From: CALMFG01 sp963674805 | GTDB lineage: Bacteria; Bacillota; Clostridia; Christensenellales; CALMFG01 | Reading direction: 5' to 3' | DNA: 64,000 bases | NCBI GenBank assembly: GCA_963674805.2 | Contig: CAXXNY010000021.1 | Location: forward strand, 1 to 64,000 | In this document: positions 16,856-25,192 of the stretch, one piece after another | Layout: each line of letters opens with the position of its first letter | Position numbering within the stretch: position 1 is the first letter of the stretch | Translations under genes and position numbers: made by a program | Notes under the pieces: generated by a model | Seen by the model: only the letters and a program-made list of their open reading frames with translations | Databases searched by the model: none | Told to the model about the DNA's origin: nothing

Positions 16856-18400
16856 TTAAATTGATAAATTTTGTTTTGAAAAATCGTCCAGCCGGTGGTT
16901 GATATCCTGGAGCGTTTGATGCACATCACGGTAAATATCAACAATAGGCTGGTAAGCCTGATGGTTTGCCGTATCAGGCAGATACGTTTGCGCTTCTTTC
17001 GCAAAGGCCTTTGCGCCTTCGTACATATCCTTAAAAAGACCAATCCCAACACCCGCGAGTATTGCGGCACCCTGGCCGGTGGCCTCGTCAACAGTTCGCG
17101 TGACAACGGGCTTCCCGATAACATCGGCCTTGATCTGCTGCCACAGCCGTCCGCGTGAGCCTCCGCCGACGCAGACAATCTGATCAACCGTCTTGCCTGA
17201 CAGCGCTTCCTGCATCTCGATAATGATCTTTGCCTGATATGACAGCCCTTCCAGAACCGCCCGCAGCATATGCCGCGAGGTGGTGTTGTGGTTTGCGCCT
17301 AAAAAGTTCGCCTTCATTCTCGGGTCCCATTCGGGTGCCCCGCTGCCTCTTAAGAACGGGGTAAAGATCACGCCGCCGCTGCCGCAGGGCAGGTCTTTAC
17401 ACATATCAAAAAGCTCATTCAACGGGATATCAGGTGCGGTAAAGTGCCAGTCATTGCAAAGGCCGAGCCGTTTTACCGCCCATTCCACGCTGATGCCGGA
17501 TGAGACGATGCCGCCCCAGATGATAAACCGTTCCGGATCGGGATGGCGCCCGTGACGCTGACCCAACCGTTTTTCCGGCAATTCTGCGCCGCGTTCTGAC
17601 ACGAACAAAAACGGTTCAGCGGTTCCTGAGGAATCCAGTATTGCCGAACTGCCAAAGGTGTTAGCGGAAATCGTGGCGCATGGATGGTCATGCCCGCCCA
17701 TGATAACAGGCGTGCCCTGTTTTAATCCGGTCGCGAATGCGGCCTCTTTTGTGACGATGCCGATCTGCGTTCCGCTGGCGCATACATCCGGGAAGACCTG
17801 AGTGCTAACGCCGACGGCTTTTGTGATGCTGTTTGACCAGGTGTTGGTATTGATGTCAAAAGCCATGGTCCGACATGCGATCGAATAATCGGTGACCGTT
17901 TTGCCGGTGAGCTTAAAATTAATAAAATCGGACATCTGCAGCCACTTTGCGGCACGGTCGAAAATATCAGGATGATGGCGGCGCATCCAAAGGATTTTTG
18001 GCAAAGAGAAAATAGCGCCGATCTCAAGACCTGTTTGATCAAATACAGCATCATTGCCGATTTCTTTATGGAAAACATCCAATTCGCTGATACTTCTTGC
18101 GTCAAACCACGGGATGACATCACACAGGACTTCGCCGCCTTTGTCTATCGGGATGACCGACTCTGCCATTGAGGTGACCGCAACAGCGCCGACACGGGCA
18201 AGCCCGTGAGCGGCGTTGATATCTTTGATGCAGCTGACAATACTCGACCACAGCAGTTCGTGAGAATAACAGGGAAGGCCCCATTTGTCGTTTGAAATAA
18301 CAGTCGGTATTTTAGCGCTTGCGGTTACTTCCCCTTCGGCGTTAAATAAAAGCGCTTTCCAGTTGGTTGTGCCGACGTCAATTGTTAATAAATCCATCAT
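16856..18400 (-). CDS. FGGY-family carbohydrate kinase
   Basis: A 514-residue sugar kinase of the xylulokinase/gluconokinase/L-fuculokinase group. The N-terminal phosphate-1 motif is LLTIDVGTTNWKALLF. The catalytic Asp lies in IPWFDAR, and the adenine/phosphate-2 segment reads ILDSSGTAEPF. The C-terminal FGGY signature region includes LRAVLEGLSYQAKIIIEMQ and IVCVGGGSRGRLWQQIKADVIGKPV. The doubled ATG at 18400/18397 leaves a one-residue doubt. It is separated from lacI by about 158 bases but runs in the same direction and may be read through. It would phosphorylate a ketose, probably a ketopentose, for the epimerase and aldolase encoded next. Confidence 0.88.
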   Translation of the reverse strand: MMDLLTIDVGTTNWKALLFNAEGEVTASAKIPTVISNDKWGLPCYSHELLWSSIVSCIKDINAAHGLARVGAVAVTSMAESVIPIDKGGEVLCDVIPWFDARSISELDVFHKEIGNDAVFDQTGLEIGAIFSLPKILWMRRHHPDIFDRAAKWLQMSDFINFKLTGKTVTDYSIACRTMAFDINTNTWSNSITKAVGVSTQVFPDVCASGTQIGIVTKEAAFATGLKQGTPVIMGGHDHPCATISANTFGSSAILDSSGTAEPFLFVSERGAELPEKRLGQRHGRHPDPERFIIWGGIVSSGISVEWAVKRLGLCNDWHFTAPDIPLNELFDMCKDLPCGSGGVIFTPFLRGSGAPEWDPRMKANFLGANHNTTSRHMLRAVLEGLSYQAKIIIEMQEALSGKTVDQIVCVGGGSRGRLWQQIKADVIGKPVVTRTVDEATGQGAAILAGVGIGLFKDMYEGAKAFAKEAQTYLPDTANHQAYQPIVDIYRDVHQTLQDINHRLDDFSKQNLSI

Positions 18401-18558
18401 AATGGTTTCCTGACTTATTTTTCAAATATGAAAAAGCGCCCGCGCCTGTTTCGGCGTGACGGTTTCTTTGTATCATACGGATAACTGAATAGAGGAATGA
18501 TAATTAAGGATTGGCGGACAACAACGGAAATAACAACGGTATCGACAGCACGCGCCGG

Positions 18559-19548
18559 CTAAACAATCAGCTGGTTTCTTAAGAGATAGAGCTTCGGCTC
18601 CGGCTTTTCCTGATGCTGTTTATGCAGCAAGCGGAGCAGTACTTCGCCTGCCTTTAAACCCATATCATAGGGGGACTGGACGTAACAGGGTATTTTATAC
18701 CGGTACTTGGACGTATAGTCGTCCAGCGTAAATCCGGCTAATTCGACATCTTTGCCGATTTTAACATCCAGCGCATTCAGCGCCATGGTTACACCCTCGG
18801 TGATAATCGGGTTAAAGGAGATGATGGCTTTATTCTCTTTTTTCTGGGCCAGGAAGTCTTTAACCGCCCGGTAGATCCGGTCGTGCGTAATCAGATCCGT
18901 ACTGACTGTGACATCTTTTCTGCTGAGCCCGTAGTCTTCCAGCGCCTGCATGGAGCTTTCGTACCGCCGCTCGTTGCTTTTATACTGGATTGCGTTATAA
19001 AAGAACGCAATGTTTCGATAGCCCTGGTCCAGTACATGCTTGGTCAGTTCATATGCACCCTGAATGGTATCCTCGCCGATCGATTCATAGGTTTCATGGA
19101 CGGTGTCACGGTCGCAGTAGACCATGTTGGAAAAGCCCTTGGTATAGTCAGATAATATGATATCGTTTTTTTCCGTTGATGCAATAACAATGCCGGCTAC
19201 GCGCTGCTGTAAAAGCGAACGCAGATAAAAGCGTTCCTTTGCGGCATCATAACCGGTATCGCAGACAATCAATAAATATTTATTCTCATAAAAGAACTGG
19301 TTTAATGCAACACAGACCCGGCTGAAATACGGGGTTAAATCAGGTACGATAACGCCAATCGTATTGCTGTGTCCGCGCTTTAAGTTCTGCGCAAAGGTGC
19401 TGGGAACGAAATTTAAATTCTTAATTGCCTGCCCGACCTTTACAGCGGAGATTGGGTTGATGCTTTTTGCATCCTTGATATACCGTGACACCGTGCTGAT
19501 GGAGACGCCAGCAGCTTCAGCCACATCTTTGATTGTTACATTTGCCAT
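18559..19548 (-). CDS. LacI-family transcription regulator
   Basis: A DNA-binding repressor of 329 residues. The N-terminal HTH is VTIKDVAEAAGVSISTVSRYI, with the hinge helix AQNLKRGHSNTIGVIVPDL, then a periplasmic-binding-like effector domain ending in an LFRxQ-type tail (LLRNQLIV). The ATG at 19548 is chosen because MANVTIKDVAEAAG is the classic start and a GAGG site precedes it; in-frame codons run 8 further. It is embedded in the deoC-transketolase-rpiB-araD series. Three copies of a LacI-type palindrome (CTGAAAACGTTATCAG-like) in the gap at 23332-23692 are its most likely targets. The inducer is probably a phosphorylated or free sugar of this pathway. Confidence 0.92.
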   Translation of the reverse strand: MANVTIKDVAEAAGVSISTVSRYIKDAKSINPISAVKVGQAIKNLNFVPSTFAQNLKRGHSNTIGVIVPDLTPYFSRVCVALNQFFYENKYLLIVCDTGYDAAKERFYLRSLLQQRVAGIVIASTEKNDIILSDYTKGFSNMVYCDRDTVHETYESIGEDTIQGAYELTKHVLDQGYRNIAFFYNAIQYKSNERRYESSMQALEDYGLSRKDVTVSTDLITHDRIYRAVKDFLAQKKENKAIISFNPIITEGVTMALNALDVKIGKDVELAGFTLDDYTSKYRYKIPCYVQSPYDMGLKAGEVLLRLLHKQHQEKPEPKLYLLRNQLIV

Positions 19549-19614
19549 TCTTTCTACCTCATCCAGTAACAAAATCTCTTATGTAGTATTATACAATATT
19601 GCGCGCGCATTTGG

Positions 19615-20313
19615 TTACTTATCTTGATAGAAATAAGCGTTTTCACCATATTTCCTCAAATAGTGTTTATCCAGCATTTCTTTGGGGAGCAGCGCAGAGT
19701 TGGGATTTACCGTACGGGTAAGCAGCGCCATTTTTGCGAGTTCGTCTAAAATCAGGCTGTGTTCGATGCTGCTTTTCACGCTGTCACCCCAGGTAAACGG
19801 GCCGTGGCCGGCTGTCAGCACCCCGCACATCTGCATGGGATTGATACCCTTAAACGCCTCGACGATGACCTTGCCGATGTTCAGTTCATATCCTTCGGCA
19901 ATCTCCTCCGGCTTTAAGTGCCGGGTGCAGGGGACTGCGCCGTAAAAATGATCTGCGTGCGTGGTGCCGTATACGGGGATAGGCTCACAGGCCTGTGCCC
20001 ATGCGGTTGCGTAGGCCGAGTGCGTGTGCGCGATGGCCTGAACATCCTTGAAGTTACGGTAAATCTCCAGATGGATATCAAGGTCGACAGACGGCAGGTA
20101 GCGATTATTCGAATCCGGACTGCCGTCAAGATCGGTTACCGACATATCGTCCGGCGCTAACAGCTCGTAGTCGATGCCGCGCGGCTTAATCACGACGACG
20201 CCTTTTTCACGGTCAATCGCACTGACGTTGCCCCAGGTTAAGATAACCAGGCCGTATTTTACCAATGCCATGTTTCCGTCATAGACTTTCTTTTTTAAGT
20301 CGTTGATACTCAT
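19615..20313 (-). CDS. araD: L-ribulose-5-phosphate 4-epimerase
   Basis: A class II aldolase-fold epimerase of 232 residues, the usual length, converting L-ribulose 5-phosphate to D-xylulose 5-phosphate with zinc. Visible motifs are TWGNVSAIDREKG near the N-terminus, VIKPRGIDYELL, the zinc histidines in IAHTHSAYATAWAQA and in TTHADHFYGAVPC, and LTAGHGPFTWG. SVDLDIHLEIY replaces the usual SSDTPTHL segment. It lies 32 bases after rpiB and 66 bases before lacI in one transcription unit. The product enters the pentose phosphate pathway through the transketolase encoded upstream. Related UlaF/SgbE enzymes do the same reaction in ascorbate and L-xylulose use, so L-arabinose need not be the source. 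Confidence 0.93.
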   Translation of the reverse strand: MSINDLKKKVYDGNMALVKYGLVILTWGNVSAIDREKGVVVIKPRGIDYELLAPDDMSVTDLDGSPDSNNRYLPSVDLDIHLEIYRNFKDVQAIAHTHSAYATAWAQACEPIPVYGTTHADHFYGAVPCTRHLKPEEIAEGYELNIGKVIVEAFKGINPMQMCGVLTAGHGPFTWGDSVKSSIEHSLILDELAKMALLTRTVNPNSALLPKEMLDKHYLRKYGENAYFYQDK

Positions 20314-20345
20314 ATTGGCCTCCCGCTCTTTTAACCGGTACGCGC

Positions 20346-20801
20346 TTAGCGCTCATTCTCAATCGCAGTAATTTGATCAATTCTCGGATTGTGGCGCTCT
20401 CCGGCATATTTACCAAACAGCCACGCTTCAATAACATCCAACGCCTTTTCCAATGATACCATCCATGCGCCGGTGGCCAGCATATTGCTGTTGTTGTGTT
20501 CGCGGCTCATGATTGCCGGGAAGACATCATAGCACAGCGCACAGCGGATGCCCTTGCACTTATTTGCGGCAATCGCCATGCCCTGGCCGGTTCCGCAGAT
20601 TAAAATGCCTTTGTCCACAGCGCCGGAGGTGACGAGATCCGCAACTTTTTTAGCGTAGATGGGATAGTCTCCCTTTTGACTGTTGTCGCATCCGACATCA
20701 GTGACAGTATAACCGCGTTTTTTGAGTTCTTCAAGGACGCGGAGCTTAAAATCATAGCCGGCAAGATCGCACCCCAATGCAAGTTTGAATTGAGTTTCCA
20801 T
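20346..20801 (-). CDS. rpiB: Ribose-5-phosphate isomerase B (RpiB/LacAB family)
   Basis: A 151-residue aldose-ketose isomerase. The N-terminal GCDLAGYDFKLRVLEEL carries the phosphate-site pattern, the catalytic-base Cys lies in ILICGTGQGMAIAANK, and the ring-opening His is present in MSREHNNSNMLATGAW. These are complete for RpiB. It interconverts ribose 5-phosphate and ribulose 5-phosphate; some members act on allose 6-phosphate or other sugars. It is 17 bases after the transketolase C-terminal gene. It contrasts with the second RpiB-type protein at 53974, which lacks the His segment. Confidence 0.92.
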   Translation of the reverse strand: METQFKLALGCDLAGYDFKLRVLEELKKRGYTVTDVGCDNSQKGDYPIYAKKVADLVTSGAVDKGILICGTGQGMAIAANKCKGIRCALCYDVFPAIMSREHNNSNMLATGAWMVSLEKALDVIEAWLFGKYAGERHNPRIDQITAIENER

Positions 20802-20818
20802 TTTGTTCTTCCTTTCTT

Positions 20819-21754
20819 TTAAACTGATAAGTGTAATAACGATACCGCTTTTTCAGCGATATCTTTTGCTGATAATTTAAAGTACGCCATCAGGTCCTGA
20901 CGCGAACCTGAACGGCCGAATGTATCGTTAAGCCCGATCCTGGCTAAAGGTACGGACGGGTTTTCCGCCATGACTTCGGCAACCGCGCTGCCCAGCCCGC
21001 CGATGATGGTGTGGTCTTCGGCTGTAATCACCGCATTGGTTTTGCCTGCGTATTTCAGGATTAAGTCCTTATCGATCGGTTTAACCGTATGCATATCAAT
21101 TACTGCGGCGCTGATGCCTTTTCCTTTTAACAACTCTGCCGCTTTTAATGATTCCGAAACCATATCACCGATGGCGATCAGAGTGATATCACTGCCGTCT
21201 CTTAAGACGTTACCCTTGCCCCATTCAAACGGTGCGTTATCCTTTGTATAGATATCGTCGCTGGGGAAGCGGCCGAACCGCAGGTAAACCGGGCCCTCAT
21301 GTTTAATGGCGTATTCAACGGCTTTATATGTCAGCGCTTCGTCTGACGGTACGATGACCGTCATGTTCGGGAACGTCCGCATAATTGAGATGTCTTCAAT
21401 CGCCTGATGTGAACCGCCGTCAGGGCCGATCAAGACACCGCCGTGTGTGGCTGCTATTTTAACATTGAGTCCGGTATATGCGATGGAGTTGCGCACCTGT
21501 TCGCAGGCGCGGCAGGAAGCGAAGATCGCAAACGTACTGGCGAATACCGTCTGTCCGCAGGTCGCGATGCCCGCGGCGGTTGTCATTAAATCGCCCTCTG
21601 AGATGCCGATGTTGATAAACCGGTCAGGATAAGCTGCCGCAAACACCTTTGTGTTGGTTGCCTTGGAAAGGTCGGCGTCCATGACCCAAAAATCATATTT
21701 TTCCGCTAAGTCTTTAAGCGCATTACCGTATGCTTCGCGTGTTGATAAAGCCAT
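20819..21754 (-). CDS. Transketolase, C-terminal subunit
   Basis: A 311-residue protein covering the pyrimidine-binding and C-terminal domains of a split transketolase. The catalytic region shows ADLSKATNTKVFAAAYPDRFINIGISEGDLMTTAAGIA with the glutamate of GISE, which activates thiamine diphosphate. THGGVLIGPDGGSHQAIEDI and AVITAEDHTIIGGLGSAV follow. It overlaps the N-terminal subunit gene by one base, a sign of coupled translation and an equal-ratio complex. Together they transfer two-carbon units between ketose and aldose phosphates. Split enzymes of this kind also occur as dedicated transketolases in apiose and sulfoquinovose pathways, so the substrate may differ from that of the housekeeping enzyme. 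Confidence 0.92.
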   Translation of the reverse strand: MALSTREAYGNALKDLAEKYDFWVMDADLSKATNTKVFAAAYPDRFINIGISEGDLMTTAAGIATCGQTVFASTFAIFASCRACEQVRNSIAYTGLNVKIAATHGGVLIGPDGGSHQAIEDISIMRTFPNMTVIVPSDEALTYKAVEYAIKHEGPVYLRFGRFPSDDIYTKDNAPFEWGKGNVLRDGSDITLIAIGDMVSESLKAAELLKGKGISAAVIDMHTVKPIDKDLILKYAGKTNAVITAEDHTIIGGLGSAVAEVMAENPSVPLARIGLNDTFGRSGSRQDLMAYFKLSAKDIAEKAVSLLHLSV

Positions 21755-22593
21755 TAGTTCTCCTCCTTTAACTTGGCAAGCTGTGCTTCGAGTGCGGCGA
21801 AGGCACCTTCAGCCTGTTCCTTGTTGGGCGCAACGCCGTGCCAGGATACCTGGTTTTCCATCAGCGGAACGCCTTTGCCTTTAACTGTGTGGCAGAGAAC
21901 CGCGACCGGCTTATCCTTAATGGTTTTGGCCTGATCAACAGCCGATGCGATTGCTTCAACGTCGTTTCCGTCGATGCTGATGATATGCCAGCCGAAGGAC
22001 GCAAATTTTTCTTCCAACGGCAGGTCGTTCATGATTTCGGCGACCGGGCCGTCGATCTGGAGCCGGTTGACATCCACAAAAGCGGTCAGGTTATCCAGCT
22101 TATAGTGCGCAGCGGTCATCATGGCTTCCCATACCTGACCTTCCTGCATTTCGCCGTCGCCCAGGATAACGTAGACGCGGAAGAGCTTACCTTTGCGTTT
22201 GGCATAGAGCGCCATTCCGTTGGCGGCAGACAACCCCTGGCCCAAAGAGCCGGACGACATATCCACTCCGGGCACCTTTTTCATATCCGGATGTCCCTGC
22301 AGGAAGCTGTCGATTTGTCTGAGCTTTGCGATTTCATCTGTGCTGAAATAACCTCTCAGCGCCAGTGCGCCGTAGTAGGATGGCGCCGCGTGCCCTTTTG
22401 ACAGCACAAGACGGTCCCTGTCCGGATCTTTCGGATTTGCGGGGTCAATATTCATTTTCTCAAAATAGAGTACAGAGAGAATATCTGCAATTGAAAGCGA
22501 GCCGCCCGGATGGCCGGATTGTGCGTTGTAAACGCCTTCAACTGTTTTGATTCGGATTTGAATTGCTTTTTCTTTTAGCTTAAGCGCATTCAT
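21754..22593 (-). CDS. Transketolase, N-terminal subunit
   Basis: A 279-residue thiamine-diphosphate-binding subunit. It shows QSGHPGGSLSIADILSVLYF, LSKGHAAPSYYGALALRGYF, MSSGSLGQGLSAANGMAL, and the ThDP/Mg motif VILGDGEMQEGQVWEAMM ending in AFVDVNRLQIDG. Length and motifs are complete for the first half of transketolase. It lies 36 bases after deoC and shares one base with the C-terminal subunit gene. A second, independent pair occurs at 54431-56205, so the window encodes two split transketolases. Confidence 0.92.
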   Translation of the reverse strand: MNALKLKEKAIQIRIKTVEGVYNAQSGHPGGSLSIADILSVLYFEKMNIDPANPKDPDRDRLVLSKGHAAPSYYGALALRGYFSTDEIAKLRQIDSFLQGHPDMKKVPGVDMSSGSLGQGLSAANGMALYAKRKGKLFRVYVILGDGEMQEGQVWEAMMTAAHYKLDNLTAFVDVNRLQIDGPVAEIMNDLPLEEKFASFGWHIISIDGNDVEAIASAVDQAKTIKDKPVAVLCHTVKGKGVPLMENQVSWHGVAPNKEQAEGAFAALEAQLAKLKEEN

Positions 22594-22629
22594 GTGATAA
22601 ATATCCCTTTCATTAAATATGTATATGAT

Positions 22630-23331
22630 TCATGATCTTTTTGACAGTTCGTCTAAAATGGCCTGTGAAAACTTTGTGCCGATACGCGTTGCACCGGCAT
22701 TGATCATGGCCAAAAATTGATCAGCAGTTTTAATGCCGCCGGAGGCTTTTACTTTGATTTTGCCTTTTGAAAGATCACTAAACAGCCGGATATCTTCAAC
22801 CGTAGCGCCGCCGCTTGAAAAACCAGTGGATGTTTTGATATAATCCGCTCCGGCAGCGATGCAGGCTTCACATGCCTTTATCTTCTCTTCTTCGCTTAAA
22901 AGACAAGTCTCGACGATCACTTTTAAAACGGCGTCGTTTCGCACTTTCATCATTTCGCTCTTAATCTCTGCGATCTCATCCCTCACAAAAAGCCAGTCGC
23001 CGTCTTTCGCGCGGTTAACACTCATAACCATGTCGATTTCGTTCGCGCCTTTACGGCAGGACTCGACCGCTTCAAATACCTTTACCGCAGCGGTAGTGGT
23101 TCCGTGCGGAAAAGCGATTGCAGCGCTGATATTGATATCACTGCCTTGCTGCCGCGTATATGCCGTGACCCAATCGAGCGTCGCAGGGGTAATGCAGATA
23201 CACGCATATCCGTTTTCGACGGCTTCGGCACATTCTTTTTCTATAATCTGACGGTTATCTGTGGGCAGGAGTGACGAGTGATCGATTACAGCGGCATAAG
23301 ACCTTAAGTCTGTCATGATAATTACCTCCAA
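22630..23331 (-). CDS. deoC: Deoxyribose-phosphate aldolase family protein
   Basis: A class I aldolase of 233 residues. The barrel carries YAAVIDHSSLLPTDNRQ, ACICITPATLDWV, IAFPHGTTTAAVKVFEA, GANEIDMVMSVNRAKDGDW (catalytic Asp), VIVETCLLSEEEKI, the Schiff-base lysine in GADYIKTSTGFSSGGAT, and IKVKASGGIKTADQF. The usual reaction is 2-deoxyribose 5-phosphate to acetaldehyde and glyceraldehyde 3-phosphate. It is the first gene of the minus-strand unit, behind a promoter with a LacI-type box. Because no nucleoside genes are near, it may cleave another phosphorylated sugar; members of the wider family include such enzymes. Confidence 0.9.
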   Translation of the reverse strand: MEVIIMTDLRSYAAVIDHSSLLPTDNRQIIEKECAEAVENGYACICITPATLDWVTAYTRQQGSDINISAAIAFPHGTTTAAVKVFEAVESCRKGANEIDMVMSVNRAKDGDWLFVRDEIAEIKSEMMKVRNDAVLKVIVETCLLSEEEKIKACEACIAAGADYIKTSTGFSSGGATVEDIRLFSDLSKGKIKVKASGGIKTADQFLAMINAGATRIGTKFSQAILDELSKRS

Positions 23332-23335
23332 TTCG

Positions 23336-23351
23336 CTGATAATGTTTTCAC
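23336..23351 (-). promoter_or_regulatory. LacI-type operator before deoC
   Basis: Minus-strand GTGAAAACATTATCAG matches the box at 23664 in 14 of 16 positions. It begins 5 bases after the -10 of the leftward promoter, so bound repressor would block the start of transcription. Confidence 0.7.
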
Positions 23352-23356
23352 ACCAA

Positions 23357-23386
23357 ATATTACTACCAAAGCGGTGAAAAAGTCAA
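23357..23386 (-). promoter_or_regulatory. Promoter of the deoC-transketolase unit
   Basis: Minus-strand TTGACT (23381-23386) and TAATAT (23357-23362) are 18 bases apart, immediately upstream of the operator. Confidence 0.6.
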
Positions 23387-23470
23387 TATAATCAGTATTA
23401 CATACCGTATAATAGGCGAATAAGGCTTAAATATACGCATAAAAGCATAAAATTACGGAGCGGAATAGCA

Positions 23471-23494
23471 TATAATGGAAGAAAACGATTTCAG
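23471..23494 (+). promoter_or_regulatory. Third LacI-type box with adjacent TATAAT
   Basis: AAGAAAACGATTTCAG (23479-23494) matches the main operator in 12 of 16 positions including the central AAAACG. A TATAAT at 23471-23476 precedes it with the same short spacing as in the other two sites, but its -35 is poor. It is probably an auxiliary operator, possibly with a weak second promoter. Confidence 0.5.
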
Positions 23495-23630
23495 GAAATA
23501 AGTTCTTTTATCTATGATCCTGATATACCTAAACTGAAGCGGTGATAAAAAAAGTAAATATAAAATATTGGAATATGTACTATTATATGCTGAAAAATCG
23601 ACGAAAAATATGAATTTCAGGCTAAAATCA

Positions 23631-23659
23631 TTGACAGAGCCAGTTAACTCATTTATAAT
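23631..23659 (+). promoter_or_regulatory. Consensus sigma-A promoter of the ABC importer operon
   Basis: TTGACA at 23631-23636 and TATAAT at 23654-23659 with exactly 17 bases between. This is a full consensus match and would need tight repression, which the operator just downstream can supply. Confidence 0.88.
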
Positions 23660-23663
23660 CTAG

Positions 23664-23679
23664 CTGAAAACGTTATCAG
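23664..23679 (+). promoter_or_regulatory. LacI-type operator of the ABC importer operon
   Basis: CTGAAAACGTTATCAG is a 16-bp palindrome with one mismatched pair and the central ACGT common in LacI-family sites. It starts 4 bases after the -10 and so overlaps the expected transcription start. Confidence 0.8.
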
Positions 23680-23692
23680 CAGGAGGGATTGC

Positions 23693-25192
23693 ATGGAAAC
23701 ACCCATTTTACAAGTAAATCATATCACGAAACAATTTCCCGGCGTCAAGGCATTGGATGATGTTTCCTTGGATTTGCGAAAAGGTGAAGTGTTGTGTATT
23801 GCCGGAGAAAACGGTGCCGGCAAGTCAACGTTAATCAAAATCCTTTCGGGCGTTTATCAGCTTGACGGCGGAGAAATCATTCTTAATGGTAAAAAGCTGA
23901 ATATCAAGGCCCCGAATGACGCGCTTGCGTATGGATTTTCTGTCGTTTATCAGGAACACAGGCTGATTACCAACCTAACTGTTGCTGAAAATATTTTTTT
24001 TGGAAGATATCCGATGAAGGCGGGCGGCTTTGTTGATTTTAAAAAGCTGAACCAGGACACCAAGGAACTTTTAGACAGTCTGGGCATGAAAATCCGCCCG
24101 AGACAGTCTGTCAGCGATTTAAGTTCGTCCCAATCCCAAATGGTGGAAATAGCAAAGGCGATGTCAATCGGCGCAAAAATCATGATTCTGGACGAGCCTT
24201 CTGCGGCGATTACTGATAACGAATTGGAAAAGCTGTTTAAGATTATTAAGCAGTTGAAAGAAACCGGAAAATCATTTATTTATATCTCCCACAGGTTAAA
24301 AGAGCTGTTTGAAATCGGCGACCGTGTCGCCATATTAAAGGACGGGAGCCTGGTTGGTGTAGAAGATATTCAAAATTTAAATACGAATAAAATTGTCTCA
24401 ATGATGGTCGGCAGAGATATCGGAAAGGTATTCAGACCGAAAGACAGAAAAATAGGCGACGAAGTACTGCGCGTAGAACATCTCACGAACGATATAGTGG
24501 AAGACTGCAGTTTCTCCATCCGTGCCGGTGAGATTGTTGGATTCTCCGGCTTGGTCGGCGCCGGCAGAAGCGAGCTGGCCGAATCGATTTTTGGATACAG
24601 AAAGAAGCAAAGCGGAGACGTTTTTGTCAACGGAGAGCTTGTAAAAATTAAAAGCCCGAAGGACGCAATCTCAAACAGGATCGGGTTTGTCACAGAGGAT
24701 AGGAAAACGACGGGCGTTATCTTGTCAAAGAGTGTCGGAGTTAATACAACCTTTGCAATTCTGGACCGCATTTCGCCGATGGGTTTTGTGGATAGAAAGA
24801 AAGAAAAAGAGCTGATTAATAAATATGTCGATATATTAAAGGTAAAGACACCTTCTATTGAACAGGAGACCCAATTCTTATCCGGCGGAAACCAGCAGAA
24901 GGTCATTTTAGCCAAGTGGCTGCTGACAGAATCAAATCTACTCATCTGTGATGAGCCGACAAAGGGAATCGATGTTGGAACAAAACAGGAATTCTATTAT
25001 ATATTGGACGATTTAGCCCGTCAGGGGATTGCGATTATGCTGATATCCTCTGAGCTGCCTGAAGTCATTGGTTTGAGCAACCGCGTATATGTCATGCAAG
25101 AAGGCGTAATCGTGGCTGAGCTACAGGAAAACGAATTGACTGAGCAAATGATCGCAGAATATGCAATGAAGGAAGTGGAGGAAACAAAATGA
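23693..25192 (+). CDS. CUT2 sugar ABC transporter ATPase (RbsA/MglA type)
   Basis: A 499-residue double ATPase of ribose/galactose-type importers. The N-terminal half is catalytically complete: Walker A GENGAGKST, Q-loop VVYQEH, signature LSSSQSQ, Walker B ILDEPSAAIT and H-loop ISHRL. The C-terminal half has the usual CUT2 form: GLVGAGRSE in place of Walker A, TEDRKTTG, LSGGNQQKV and CDEPTKGID. It overlaps the permease gene by 4 bases (ATGA type), and the binding-protein gene follows. It energises uptake of a monosaccharide, pentose or related compound. Expression starts from the LacI-controlled promoter 60 bases upstream. Confidence 0.93.
   Translation: METPILQVNHITKQFPGVKALDDVSLDLRKGEVLCIAGENGAGKSTLIKILSGVYQLDGGEIILNGKKLNIKAPNDALAYGFSVVYQEHRLITNLTVAENIFFGRYPMKAGGFVDFKKLNQDTKELLDSLGMKIRPRQSVSDLSSSQSQMVEIAKAMSIGAKIMILDEPSAAITDNELEKLFKIIKQLKETGKSFIYISHRLKELFEIGDRVAILKDGSLVGVEDIQNLNTNKIVSMMVGRDIGKVFRPKDRKIGDEVLRVEHLTNDIVEDCSFSIRAGEIVGFSGLVGAGRSELAESIFGYRKKQSGDVFVNGELVKIKSPKDAISNRIGFVTEDRKTTGVILSKSVGVNTTFAILDRISPMGFVDRKKEKELINKYVDILKVKTPSIEQETQFLSGGNQQKVILAKWLLTESNLLICDEPTKGIDVGTKQEFYYILDDLARQGIAIMLISSELPEVIGLSNRVYVMQEGVIVAELQENELTEQMIAEYAMKEVEETK

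Larger units (their letters stand above)
23332..23692. other. Divergent control region of the LacI regulon
   Basis: This AT-rich gap separates the two divergent operons. It holds a near-perfect promoter and palindrome for the rightward unit, a promoter and matching palindrome for the leftward unit, and a third palindrome with its own TATAAT between them. Spacing between the outer boxes is about 328 bases, suited to DNA looping by a tetrameric LacI protein. Confidence 0.75.

Noticed and set aside
18420..18480. GC-rich hairpin between lacI and the FGGY kinase gene as a terminator
   Set aside because: Pairings are short or need a loop that is too small, and the T-run is not adjacent to the best stem.
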